From the NCBI GenBank assembly GCA_029168955.1, contig JAPDOI010001849.1, positions 1 through 64,000 on the forward strand: a DNA stretch of 64,000 bases, given 5' to 3'. Position numbers and translations under genes: made by a program. Numbering within the stretch: the stretch's first letter is position 1; each line of letters opens with the position of its first letter. This document shows, piece after piece, positions 42,680 to 54,816 of this stretch. The stretch is from Aplectana chamaeleonis (taxonomy: Eukaryota; Nematoda; Chromadorea; Rhabditida; Cosmocercidae). A model generated the notes under the pieces. It was not told the DNA's origin, ran no database searches, and worked only from the letters and a program-made list of their open reading frames with translations.

Positions 42680-45600
42680 CTACTTGAGCGCGTTGACGAT
42701 TTGATCGATTTGCTGCCCTCTTGTTTCTGGTAGATAGAGATAGAGGTAAAATGTGCAGAAGGAAGACGGAATAACAAATAACACCAGGAAAGCTGATGGC
42801 CCAATGAGATTGAACAACGGGCCACAGAAGAATGCTGTCATACAGCTCGTCACCGTGTTCGTTGTGAAGCCGACCGCGGTAAGCATACTTCGGTATCGAA
42901 GTGGTACCAACTCGGCGCCAATGAAACGAGCCACTGGACCCACACCAGCTCTGAAAATAACAACCTGCAATGAAACATTCACAGGCACTGGTTGCAGCGA
43001 ATGTATCTCACCCAAAAGTGAAGCCAAAGACAATGAACATCATGAGGCATCCGTACTTCAGCAAGTCTACAAGGCTATGAGCTTGAGCGCATGCAACATA
43101 CAATGTAAGCGACATAATATTAACCACATTCGAGCAAATCAGCATTTTTCGACGTCCACATCTGAAAGATTTTCATTAGACTGGAACTATATTAAACACG
43201 TTTGTAAGAAATATAATTGAAAACCTGTCATACTTCATTGGTGATTTTTGGTGTCACTGCGTGGGAGCGAACTCTATCAAGCTGTAAAATCTCAACCACA
43301 TTCTCATATTTCCCAACTCAATGAAAAAACGGCGAACAAATGACTTTGTCCCCAAAGCTCTACAAATAAAAGCCTACGTTCCACTCAAAATGTAGACCAG
43401 GCAAAAGGTAAGCTCCCATCTGGACGCTTTGGCGATCAAGATCAATCACTGAGAGTCGATGATACATATAATGCAGCTCTACGACTTTATTAGATAAATT
43501 AGCTTACTTTCCTAGGCCTGAATGCTGCTCGTAGGACATTGAGGGGAGGGAGAATACTAACAGGGTACTTACGCACCGGTGGGACCCCATGAAAACGAGA
43601 AGGCGACTATCACTAATGGTCACCTTCAGCGAGTCGATGCACTCAAAAAGGAACAGTTATCACAGGAAATCGCGGCGGAAAGCCATAACTAGCAGTAATA
43701 CAGGCCGCTGCTCCCTGTCTCGTTGGGGGATCTGCCTCTTTGGGAATTTGTCAAGTTTCACCTGCTGACTGATTTTAAAAAATAAATTCGTCAAAACACG
43801 ATAAAATTATACGAGCACCACGAGTGAGATGAGGAGTCGGATAATAGAAGACTTCTACAATTTATGCGCGATAGAAGAGCAAATCCTTGACAAAATCCAA
43901 TTGAAATGCCCATGAATTTCTGGTCTGCAATATATAGCGTCGTTGTATGCGAGGCTGCTTAAGTTTCCTTGACATACCGTAAACTGCGGCAGTGCCATCG
44001 CAAGACGTTTTCAGCCCGCCAGTGCATAACTAAGGCCTGGACAAGGACACCTATGAACATTCACGGTCTTTCCCTCATTTCCCCTTTTTGGCTCTTGAAA
44101 GATGGATGAGATGCAACAATCCATCGGCTCTCTCCGATCCCTTTCTGTTCAGAAAATCATTCGGCTCATCTCATCGATTCAACACTTTAGTTGCTCAGAT
44201 TGGTAGCTGGTGGTAGTAAAAGAATGACTTCAACTTTACTGTAATAAATATTAACTTCGTCTTAGAGACGACTTGTGCCTGAAGGTTGTTAGTGAACATT
44301 CAAGTGAATAACCTTCATCTACTGCACTTCATAAAGCCCCCGTCATAGTTAAACGGTAGTCCGACGTGAGCCGTTCTAGGTCGTTTAGGAGCCTGCCATG
44401 CTCTGGAGTAATCCTTTGGAATACTTCCTAAACCAACGGAGCTCCTTTTTCCAACGGTGGTACTCGGTGAGACAAGAAAGACACAGGGCTGCTTACAGAA
44501 GAGCAACCTTGTCTCTGCTCCGCACTTTTTACAAATACACCGACCGGGGTGGGGAATCGCGGACGACTTGGGGACGACCAACAGACGACAAAGGCGGAAC
44601 ATTGAAGGACAGCTTTTTTTGACTCCTGAGTGCGTGAATAAGATAGTGACAGGGTAGGGCTACTATGACGGAGTCTATATTAGCTGAACGTATTTTTTTA
44701 AGAATATTGCACCTTTCTACAAGAATTGTTCCTGTGATAGTCCCAGCCATGTAGGCGCCCGCCATCACGGAGCTCGACCATTGAGCTAGCCAATGCTCTA
44801 CACCTGCTTGTTCGAGGTAGAAAGTTGATGAGAAAAGAATTGTCCACAACGCTACAGTGTTCTGCAAAGCAGTGTGTTATCACGGTTGTTGTGGCTGAAG
44901 CTACCTCCTTGACAAACTTGAAGAGAAGCCAGAAATAGTTGAAGTGCTCGACGAAGATGTGTAATGACGACTAGATCAGACAACTTGACGGCCGCAATGT
45001 TTCTCTCTCCAACGTCCTCAAAAGAACTCTCAAACGACTAAACTATTTTAACAGTAAATGAGAACTAGTTACCTTTGTGATGGTTTTGAAGGAGTCTGAC
45101 ACTTTTGCCGATTTCCCATAGTAGAATCTCATGGAGTCTGAAGCCTTCCCATATTTTCCTCTCGAAGCGAGGAACTTAGGCGTTTCTGGTAGTAGCGCAA
45201 GGATGACAACACCAAAAGCGCCTGAAACCGGGATCAATACGAGGAGGTGGAGCTCAGAAATCGATCACTAGTGAAACAGACTTACACGGCGGCACTGCAG
45301 ACGCAAAATAATTGAAAAGATTCCGTCCTAGAAACGTGTCGTTCCCTAGTGTTATGCCAAGGAAAGCGACGAGTGAATATACCAGCCCATTCATGCACGA
45401 TGTCATCCCACGCATTGTGTCAGGTGCGACCTCCTCAACATGAATAAATTTTGAGAAAACAGAATTTTTGTTCGATCAGGATTTTGCACATATCGTCGGT
45501 GTTATTGAATCAGGAAGCTATTGAGGACGGAAAAAAATCGATCGGTAGCAATTCTGCCTGAGTTTTACGGCGGACCACTTCTTCCGCGAGGGAGCGTCGC

Positions 45601-48600
45601 GGCTCTGTAATCGAATTACAGGGGCCATACCTGCAGATAAAGGATGAGTGAACAATAGGCTACTGCAGTGGCGAATCCACAAAGTACTCGTGCACCGATG
45701 AGTACGCTCGGTTGAAGCAATAAGATGGCCACACATCGCAAAATTGATCCGATGACGTTCAAAATGTTGCCGACCAGAAAGGCTGCTGAAGCGAAACGGA
45801 AATTAAGCTATAAAAATAGAAACAGTGAGCGTTACCTTTTCTGCCGAACCTCTCCATCAATAAGTTGCTGGCCCAAATACCTGGTAGAAATCCAACGAAC
45901 CATACATTGATGATCATGTTCCACAACCAGGAGAATCTCACGTCTGTGCAAAACAAATTTTGTATTATTTGATCTTGGAGAAGAACTTCCTTCTTACAAT
46001 GCGATTTCAAGGGATTTTTCTAAAACGTATTTCTGACTTGTTATTAGGAGAGTCCCTGGATCGATGACGATTTTTCTAATACCTGTAATAAAAGTAAGCA
46101 AAGTACTGAGATATTTCGAACTCGATAACTCTCTTCACTGAGCACGAGCGAACTCAGGACGGATAATTTTGTGAATATCCACCCAGCACTGGGATTGAAG
46201 CACTCACCCTGGACCTCTTGAGAACCCTGCTTTGCTCACTCAGCCGCACAGGTTGAAACTTCTATTTTCTCAATCTTTAGAGGGTTCAGTAAAGCATGTA
46301 ATCACTTGCAGCCCACATGTTTTGCTGCAGGTTCGTTTCATTCTTTCCCTCCATTTTCAGCTTTCGAAAAATGGATGCAATATGTCCAAGCTCTCTGGGT
46401 AGCCTCCAGGACGGAGCGGAGCCCCAAACTTGCTGCTTAACCTTTCGCAAAGTGGTTTGAGCGAGGTGCGGTCAATTCTGAATCTGGTGAAGGTCAGTTC
46501 ATTCCGTCGTGGATGAGTAAAATTTAGGAGGCCTGTTGTGTGGTGTAAACGTCACAGGAAGCCTATCGTCATATGTAGCCTAATCGATCCTTCGAATCGG
46601 TAGCACAATTGGTCCTTCAAAGCAACGAAACGAGAATGATCTCTACTGAGTTACGGTTTAGGTGGATGAAAGATCCATATCCGACCTTGTCTTCCAGTAA
46701 TATACGGAAACGATCCAACACTAAAGGCGAATCGTTACCCTATTAATAAACTTTCCAGCACGTTTGTAAGCTTTCTGCCTTGCGATTCAAATGGGCGCGT
46801 TCCCGATTTCTTTCGGAACGCAAGGGACATGATCTTGTCCAAGGTTTTCGCTTCTGAACACGAGTAGGTGTCTAGGATTCCACTCATCCGCCATGACCTT
46901 AACCACCACTCTCATCTCAAAGTTATGACAAAAACTTGTCGAAAGTCATCACAACAGTTGACTTGGAAAACGCGAAAAAAAGTCGTGGAACTCTATTCTT
47001 GAATTCATGAGCTCTGGCTGGTTTAGAGGCATATGTTGGCGGCTCTGCACACGACAACGAACAAAAATCTAGATCAAGAGCCAATGATTAAGATTGTCTG
47101 CGATTCCTGCCTGTCACTACCTAGTTACACCGCCATTTGGAGCGGGTCTTATTTGTGTAATACTGCAATGCATACATACAATGCCGCTTGCAGGTTTTGT
47201 TCAAAATGCATGCAGCGCCGCTTTCTCGCGGTTTCAGCGCCCTTTTTAATAGCTCGCTTTGAATTCAAGATTTTGAGAATTTAAAAACAGAATGGGATTT
47301 CTCGTAGGGAGAGCTATTCGAGGGTACAATTATTGCTATGGTTTCAGTTTGAACAAAGAAGGTCAAGATTTTATCTTTAGGTACACGTAGGGCTGAGCAG
47401 CTGCATGCCGTTTTTTCATACTGCACATATGCCGCACTAAAAAATTTTCCTGAAAAAAATCAAACTTTTCTGTCAGAGCTATCACCTTAGCAATTATTAT
47501 ACTCCTGCATGGCCCGTCTCGTTAGAATCCTAACTTATTCTTCAGATCCTCCGAAAAAACATTGAATATGACATCAGTTATCAAAAAGGACGCTAAAAAT
47601 GCGAGAAAGAACCACCGCATGCATTCTAATCGAAAACCAGGAGCGCTATAGCATGAATTGTGCAACTCTTCCCCCTTCTACCGCCCTCACTCAGACACGC
47701 TACAAAATTGCGGTCCGCAGCTGTAGGGCACCGCTGTTGCAGCACGCAGCCCAAAGATTATCGAGCCGGAACGACGGGATCCGAAAAAGATTGTTCTTCG
47801 TCTCTTCGTTTAAAGGCAGCATACACGCTCGCAAAAGTTGTTGAGATAACTGCGTTAGTGGGGCTTGCGGGCCCTAAAAGAGCTCTCACGAAGTTGGAAG
47901 AGTTGAAAACGAATTAAAATGACCGTATTTGAGCCGTATTGAGTCACAAAATCATCCTTTCTCCGCCCATCGATACGGGTTCCGCTCCTCAATACAAATG
48001 TTCAATGCTCGATAATGGTAAATTTGGCTCATTTTTTACGCTTCTAACGTCGTAAGCGTTCCAGAAAGGGCAGCACGAGTATGTTAGCGTCGTTATTCCA
48101 ACAAACTTACCGCTTGCTCCGCTATTTCAGCCAGTGCGGTACAACTCGTCCACGTCTGGGATTGTATAGAACGAACCGTTATATCTTCACTTCAGTCGAT
48201 TTTTCCGGTTTTTTCGATATCTCTGATTATTAACAGCTTCAGACCTTCGATTCATTTCATAAAATTCATATCTTTTTTGAGCGTGTATACTGCCTTTAAC
48301 CCATTCGCGACCACGTGCTTTTCAAAAATCGACTTCTCTGCCGCAAGAAAGAACTAACAAACCTTCATATGATTAAAGCATTGGCCTACCCTAGACTTGA
48401 ATTTAAACCTCGTGGTCCGCCAGTCGGTCAAACGCGACTACGGACATGGACCTTTTCAGAAACACCGTTATTTCAGGTGAAACAAGAAGCGCCTGCGCAG
48501 CTATTTCAGAAGCACCTCATAATTTCTTTCTGGCCGCATAAGCACATGTCTGATTTGTTCTTTCCAGGCTCTGGAAAAGGCGATGCCGCCGAAACGTACG

Positions 48601-51600
48601 TAAGCAAATAAACTGTATATCAACCTCGTGGTCCAGTTCAACAAACCATTACTACGAATTTCTTTTTGGTTCTATTGCTACTTTTCCTGTTAAAAAATAT
48701 CGTTTGAAACTTGTTTACTTCTCTCAAAACGATGCAATTCAGTTGACCGTGTTGCGGTTTCGAGGTATCATTCTTCTGAACGAGAGGGTGTTGGGAGCTC
48801 AAACTGTGATAATATCCCTTCAGCGTTACTAGCTACCATATGAAGAGAAAAGAGAAAAAGCAATCATCCGTGGAACGCTATTCAAGTTGGCGTGTCCCAT
48901 CGGTGGGACACGGTATACGGTGACGCAATATTGCATGCAGTCGTGAATGGGTTAACATTAACATTAACCCATTCACGACCGCGTGCATCATTGTGTCACC
49001 GTATACATAGAGCTTAGCTTGCTCGGATGAGTCCGGGCGGAGTGAACTGCGGAGCGGTCGGTCATGGCAAAATATAACAGTGGTAAGGAGATTTTGACAT
49101 GATAAGCCCTTTAAGCCTTACTACGACCGGCTCAAAATGAGAGAGCTAGGCTATACGTCCCTCCTTTGAATACTTGATTTTTGAAAAGCTAGACTTACCG
49201 GTGGGTCATACGGTCGTGAATGAGTTAGTCTTCGTCTCGTAAGCACGATCATCTTTGGGCTATGCACGGTTTGTCTGCAACTGCAGAACAGAATTTCACC
49301 CCGATTTTAGCAGTGCCCTATTTGGCCGGTGTGAATCTACATGTCCGAAAGCTGCTACGCTTGTTCGTTGCACAAAATCAATCGATCCACCTGCAGTCGG
49401 CATCGATCGCACTGATACTTTGCGTTCTTTGTTATGCATTAGCGCAGTCTCGGCGCGCATACGTGCGCCTCGTTCGCGCCAATGCACAAAAAGTAACGCA
49501 AAATATCAGTACTATCCGTGTCTGCTCTATGTATCGTCAGCGCCTGTCAAGTACAGGGGTATGCGGCAATTGCCGTTAGCCGATTGCCATTTGCCGTTTG
49601 CCGGTGGTTTTTGGGCTTTGCCGTTGCCGTTTGCCGGAATTTTCGTCTAAAACGGCAAAATTTCGGCAAAAATACGTAAAAACGACAGGATTTGCTCTCA
49701 CCGCAGTTTCTGTGTTGGTCAGCGATTCGAAGCTGCTACAACTAATCAATTTGAGTATTTCGAGCTCATCTAATGTATGTATAATTATACACATTCAATC
49801 GGTAACTGATGAAAACATCTTCACTGGATAATCAGAGTAGTTACTTATAGTTCTAGGTTGTTGGGGAGTCTCCAAATGTCTTTTTCTTTAAATCAAATTG
49901 AGAACCCCATAAAAATGCCACAAGCCCTTTTTCAGAAGTATACCGATTACTGCAAGTTCTAAGATTACAAAACCAAGTGATATCAAAGTTATAGCGTAAA
50001 TGCAGCTTTTTTAGACATGTGAACCAGTTGAGAACCCGTGTAAATCGGTCCGCTAATCCTGGAATCGTGGGCTGGTGGTATTAATTGGGACAGGATGTTG
50101 ACCAAATCTGCAAATACTTTGTCTGGCTTTTTCAGAATTGAACAATATTTACAGCTTTACACAAGGTGTTGAGTTGATCGCAAAACGCTTGACTCCGGGC
50201 GAGATTGAACTAGCATATTTCCTTTCCGGGAGAGCGCCTTATCGCAGTGCACCCCCGAAGGCCCAGCACCGCTCTCACTCAACTGCTCGGCAAACCAAGA
50301 ACGCTCCGACCAGGAATGCGGTCAGTAAAGGCTGTGTTCAATAATATTTTTGGTTTCGAGATCATTAGCTGAAATGAAGGGTTCACTCTGTGACAGAGCT
50401 GAGTTTGTTAAGAAATGGTATAAAGAAGAAACCGCGATATAACCGCGAAATAGCCGCTAAATAATGCTGGCCCCGAAATAGCCCCCAAATAGTTCTCGCC
50501 GCGAAATAGCCGCCAAATATGTGGTGTGCTTGAATCCAGTTCAGTTTAGCTTGGTTGAGCTTAGTTGATTTATGTGCGGTCTATGCGATGGCAAACTTCC
50601 TAATGCTGCTGATCTATGCCCTACTCCGGAATACTACGGGTTAAGTCGAGTTTTTTGATCACCCATTATTACTGCATCCCCCTATGGGCGTATTCTTGTA
50701 GGCATACCGGGCGAAGATCAACCATTGCAGAAAGGTGCTTTATAACCACATACGACGTAATGAGTCAGCCGAAATAACTCTTCAATACATAATTTGATGG
50801 GGTTTCAAGCATCACGGATCTAGTCACAATGGGACGCTCATAAGCTCGGATGATAGCAGGATATCGGCGTATTTTATAGTATGCACGCCTCATATTTCTC
50901 TTATTCTCTCCTCTGACTACCAGAATGTTTCTTCTCAGTGGAGCATGGAGTTATCTGTCGAATTCGGCATGCATGTAGTGAAGATTCAAGCCATTGTCCA
51001 TATCGATGGTTTTACATGCAGTTCCCAGACAAGGTACGGACCCTACGATTACTTCCGGTGCGAAACTAGTTAAGGGGGGCCACTCGAATAAATGAAGTGA
51101 TTGATGCATGAAAATGAAAATTTCTGCTGATACCAGAAGCCTGATAGCGTTATAAGTAGGTGTTTTCATGGAAACTCTCATGGAAAGTTTTCACGGACTA
51201 CTTCGATTTCTGAAAGTGGTATCATTCATGTTTTAATTGAACCCTGAGCCCCCCCCCCAACTAGTTTTGCACCCCACTTCCTACATTTTATCATGTTCAC
51301 ATCTTTTTACATCTGATTAAAACCGTAGGCTATCGAATGAGATCTGCAGGCCATGAACATCGACGAAACGTGGAAATGAGAAAATCCACAGCCTGTTTAT
51401 TTTTCGTTCCCGATTTCCGTTTCCTGCGTTTTGACCATTTTTGTTCTGTCTCCAAAAATTATAAAAAAAATTTCGCACAGCCCTAGCCTTGATGGATATA
51501 AGCCCTGTGTTGCGGTTCAACAAACAGAACGCAAAGAGACCTCAATATTGTCTTTGGACGTCTTCTTACGGAACACATGACAACAGTTATGATTGACGGT

Positions 51601-53194
51601 ATCGTTGTCTGTGACTTTGAATGAAGGTAAGACCGGCAATAGAAGTTCGCCACCTCATTTCCAGATTGGTGGCTTAGTAGAGAGCACCAGTTGCCGGGAA
51701 GTAGCCGAGAAATAGCCGAGGATTAGCCCACCAAGCTCCGCAGCGGCTCCTGGTGGGCTATTTCTCGGTTATTTCGCGGACAACGTGGCCGCAGCCGAGC
51801 ATTGGCCGCGAAATAGCCGAGGAATAACCGAGAAATAGCCGAGAAATGGCCCACCAGGAACCGCTGCTGAGCCTGGTGGGCTATTTCGCGGCTATATCTC
51901 GGCCGCAATTCTCAGAGTAGGCCGAATACACATAAAGGAACGCGCCCAAGTGCAGTCTGGCTGCCTAGACGCACTGCACGCGGCGCTTCAGCGACGACGT
52001 GAGCGTAGCGGCCTTCTGTCGCATTTGCCTGTCTAACTGCCTTAAGGTGCCTCTCATTCTGGGAAATTCGTTCGGCATGTTTCTCGGAGCTCTTGATTTC
52101 CAGTGGAAATTTAAAGGCTGTTTTTATCGTGAGCACTGAATTCAACTAGACTAGTTTTACTCCATTCCTGTAGCACCACAGAGAAAACCATTCAATCGTA
52201 GTCTGAAGTTAGCAAAATTGAGAGCCTTGAGCCTACTACTTGCTACTAACAATAGAGATTGTGAGTGACTCCGGTGCGCAGCTGATCGCGGTGTGGATTG
52301 TCATTCGCCATCAAAGGACCAATCATCGCGTATTCTGATCTAAATGTCGTACCGGTATCGGCCACAGTCTTTGGGTCAGCGCACATTCCCATCGCACCAA
52401 GCTTGCTTACGGTTTACTAATCGCCGCAAGCCTCTTCAAAAAAAAACCCTTTGCGGGTCTATCACACTTTGCACTGCTCAAAAAGACGCTCATCTTTTGG
52501 ATCTCTAGCATTGATTTGTACGGAAACTTCAATTAGTGGGGGAATTTAACAGAATCAGCTTCGGCGATGGAAAAGCTTACAGCCTTGTTGATCTTGATAG
52601 TGACTCCTCATAACCTGGGGCATTCAAGTAGCTTTTGATATATGAGATTTTTCTTCCTGTAAAGGCTATTGAAACGCCAGGCATATAGCAACTGGCAGAT
52701 ATAGCATGGAATACGACATGACTAATTGTGAGCAAATGTTGGTGTATTATAACACAAAACAGATTTTGCCGTTTTGCCGTTTGCCGGTCGTTCTTGGGGT
52801 TTGCCGTTGCCATTTGCCGAAATTCTAAATTTCTTTGCCGCACACCCCTGGTCAAGTATGAAGCCGCGCAAAGCAATCGGGCGCGAAATCATTCGAGCAA
52901 TAGGCACCGTGCCTTCGTTTTCCCGCGCGCAATTTTTCCCGCCAAGCAGCGTAGCGGCTCCCCTCATCCGATGATTTACGATAGTTGTGTCATAGGGCGG
53001 AAAAAATGGCTACTTGTAAGCCAAAGCATACCTCCATGTTCATTATCCAATGTGGTGTTCGAATCACTCAAGAATCTTTGAAAGGAGTGCACCGCCGAAT
53101 TGGTATAGGTCGACGAGAAAGCGTACTGATAGTTAACAGAGAATGACAGGGCAAAACAGATACCCATCAAACGAATACTGTCCATCCAGTCCAT
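42680..53194 (-). CDS. SLC2/GLUT-like major facilitator sugar transporter, 9 exons
   Basis: Exons (minus, 5' to 3'): 53194-53032, 45943-45836, 45785-45631, 45433-45286, 45221-45073, 45037-44918, 44861-44713, 43161-43012, 42950-42680. They sum to 1413 nt, 470 residues plus TAG. Every junction is GT-AG and in phase. Family marks in order: TM1 with LMGICFALSFSVNYQYAF; loop 2-3 ERFGRK; TM4-5 LILYLQ|EVAPDTMRG; ALLPETPKFL after TM6; ERCGRRK in loop 8-9; GVGPVARFIGAELVPLRYRS in TM10; PETRG after TM12. These are the sugar-porter signatures. The QQxSG motif of TM7 is missing (LASLQNTVALW), so the substrate need not be glucose. Predicted at the plasma membrane with 12 helices. Intron 1 is 7.1 kb and full of mobile elements; intron 7 is 1.55 kb; the rest are 35-197 nt. 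The acceptors of exons 4 and 6 are weak (TTGAG; a 35-nt intron), so those edges could shift. Confidence 0.85.
46170..46256 (-). repeat. tRNA-derived SINE-like segment in transporter intron 1
   Basis: The minus strand has A-box-like GCGGCTGAGTGAGC and B-box-like GCTTCAATCCC about 40 nt apart. No full cloverleaf is evident. Confidence 0.35.
46257..47809. other. Transporter intron 1, no other gene seen
   Basis: Intronic sequence without recognisable exons or bounded repeats. Confidence 0.4.
47810..48299. mobile_element. TTAA-bounded MITE, family D
   Basis: TTAAAGGCAGCATACACGCT at the left is mirrored by GCGTGTATACTGCCTTTAA at the right. The right TTAA (48296-48299) doubles as the left TTAA of the next, unrelated element. 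Confidence 0.75.
48296..48955. mobile_element. piggyBac-like TTAA element
   Basis: It starts TTAACCCATTCGCGACCACG and ends CAGTCGTGAATGGGTTAA. A GTGTCCCATCGGTGGGACAC palindrome lies near the right end. Left-interior sequence parallels 3170-3290 of the larger copy at 3077-4424. No transposase. Confidence 0.75.
48964..49228. mobile_element. piggyBac-like TTAA element, degenerate right end
   Basis: It starts TTAACCCATTCACGACCGCG only 8 bp after the previous element's TTAA. It ends ACGGTCGTGAATGAGTTAG, where the final TTAA has decayed. Confidence 0.65.
49229..50438. other. Intron sequence with TTTGCCG-rich block
   Basis: At 49556-49680 the motif TTGCCGTTTGCCGG recurs irregularly, as it does at 52764-52850. 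A GCGCGCATACGTGCGC palindrome at about 49455 relates to the 24699 hairpin family. Confidence 0.5.
50439..50520. repeat. CGCGAAATAGCCG short-repeat block
   Basis: Four variants of GCGAAATAGCCGC(C/T)AAATA occur in 80 bp. Same family as 39866-40035. Confidence 0.6.
50521..51694. other. Transporter intron 1, nothing else recognised
   Basis: No supported exon, RNA or bounded element. Confidence 0.4.
51695..51905. repeat. CGGCTATTTCGCGG palindromic repeat block
   Basis: Direct and inverted copies of CCGAGAAATAGCCGAG-type motifs alternate with CCTGGTGGGCTATTTC. The 210-bp stretch can fold into several hairpins. Same motif family as 39866 and 50439. Confidence 0.6.
51906..52857. other. Transporter intron 1 with TTTGCCG block
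   Basis: TTGCCGTTTTGCCGTTTGCCG and related repeats occupy 52764-52850. No exon is recognised. Confidence 0.45.
52858..52985. repeat. Dispersed repeat (inverted relative of 18848)
   Basis: It contains GAAATCATTCGAGCAATAGG, CCCGCGCGCAATTTTTCCCG and CATCCGATGATTTACGATA, matching the reverse complement of 18848-18965 and the copy at 53385-53515. Confidence 0.5.
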
Positions 53195-53214
53195 TCTTGA
53201 ACTGCAAATTGTTT
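53195..53214 (-). promoter_or_regulatory. Splice / trans-splice acceptor before the transporter ATG
   Basis: The minus strand reads ACAATTTGCAG|TTCAAGA immediately before the ATG. A strong acceptor 7 nt from the start codon is what SL trans-splicing would leave. A normal 5' UTR intron is the alternative. Confidence 0.5.
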
Positions 53215-53384
53215 TATATTCCTAATTGGGCTTCAGAAAATCGAGTGTGCCGAGAAAAAAAAACGCAGGAAGCAATATTCTCACAAAAAAAAGGATCCTG
53301 AAATCTTCTCTCTAAAGTGGGGAGAAAGCACAAATCGTAAAATTAAGGATTGCGATCCAGATCTCCTCAGTGCCTGTCAGGTAA

Positions 53385-53515
53385 GAAGCCGCGCTCAGCA
53401 ATCGGCTGCGAAATCATTCGATCAACAGCCATCCTCTCTTCGATTTCCCGCGCGCAATTTTTCGGCTTAGCAGCGTCGAGTCTACCCCCCCCCCATCCAG
53501 TGATTGGTGATATCT
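53385..53515. repeat. Dispersed repeat (third copy)
   Basis: Same family and orientation as 52858-52985, 400 bp away. It includes a C9 run and CCATCCAGTGATTGGTGATA. Confidence 0.5.
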
Positions 53516-53564
53516 ATACCATATTACCATATGGTGCGAGAAGGAGGATTCGCTTGCGTATTTA

Positions 53565-53780
53565 TACAGTACTGTTGTTCTCTGGGCCGAATTCCGGTCC
53601 GCATTGGCGGACTACGGTTATTGCATGATGGGGCACGTGTTATTCGTGCTGGGACCCCTTGGTCCCGGCAAGATTCACCCTTCTCCCAGTACGATTATAA
53701 CGTGTTGCATGATGCCACAGCTGTAATCCGTAATTGCGGAACGGAATTCGCCCCAGAGAACGATAGTAGCTGTAAAAAGC
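53565..53780. mobile_element. Palindromic MITE
   Basis: ACAGTACTGTTGTTCTCTGG at the left is mirrored by CCAGAGAACGATAGTAGCTGT at the right. GAATTCCGGTCCGCA relates it to 22617-22903. Confidence 0.65.
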
Positions 53781-54816
53781 ACAGAAAAAGAAAAACCGAA
53801 CCATACAGCCATAGTCACAAGGTGGCAATGTCACAAAATTGTCCTCTAACCTCATCCGACAGAATAGTGGATGCGTATTACGCGTTAGTTCGTCTGCCCT
53901 TGCCTATTTGCTGGCTGTTTATGCTAAGTAATCGAAACTGGGAGCTCAAAAGAGAATTCCACTACCATTGTGAGTCAGGAAGGTTTTTTCACGAGCATTT
54001 CTTATCCACCATCTCGGTAGTAGTCAACTTTGGTCAAAACCTTGGTAGATATTCGTCAAATACAGAATATTCTTATTCTTTTCAGTAGAATTTCCGATAC
54101 GAAATCTTGAAACACATTTCATTGGCGACATTAATTCTCTATTTACGGTCAACAGAAATGGATGAATGAAGACGGCTTTTTCGAAGGCTTTCAAAGAAAA
54201 TAAGAAGAAGGTTTGATACGTAGGCCGACAATTTCACACAACAAACTATGAATAGTTTGAATTCGAATTGAACTTTATCACTTTGAATTGGATCTAATGT
54301 TTCTGCGTGAAGGGTGACAGCGAAGCAACATCGAAATCATATTCAACGTTCAACAAAAAATACTATTAAACTCAAATGGGATGGAACACACTCGGTGACA
54401 TTGATTCGAGGAAAATAGTCCAGAAGGAGGTGGAACTTCACTCAGACATTGTCTCCGAAAGAAAGAAAACCACATAGGGTGGTTCAGGACTTCATGAATA
54501 TCAATCTATTAACACTAAACTCTTGTTGAAATTGATGAATTTTCACGAACTGCAGTTTGCATGACAGGCACGTCCAATCTTTAGAGATTCGGTTTACAAC
54601 ATAGGGCGTTGCTGGGCTCATCAACTAGGCAGAATTCCAAGTTTTTGCATTTCCAAGTATTCCTGTTAGATCGGGCGTAGGAATGACTGTCGAACGTTTT
54701 TTTTAATTCTGCAGATATAGAAAGATTCAATAAAGTTCAGAAAATGATGTCTGGAAAACGAAAAGTGGCGGCCCGGAAAGGACGGTGGGAAGCGGGGACC
54801 ACCTGATATGTATGTG
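53781..54816. other. Intergenic
   Basis: No supported gene; nothing bounded recognised. Confidence 0.35.

Noticed and set aside
44315..44602. Additional transporter exon within intron 7
   Set aside because: Exon 7 (phase 2, ending GAA AG) joins exon 8 (A TGT GGA) to give the ERCGRRK motif exactly; inserting another exon would break it.
53504..54088. 194-codon plus-strand frame
   Set aside because: It spans the palindromic MITE at 53565-53780 and has no domain or splice context.
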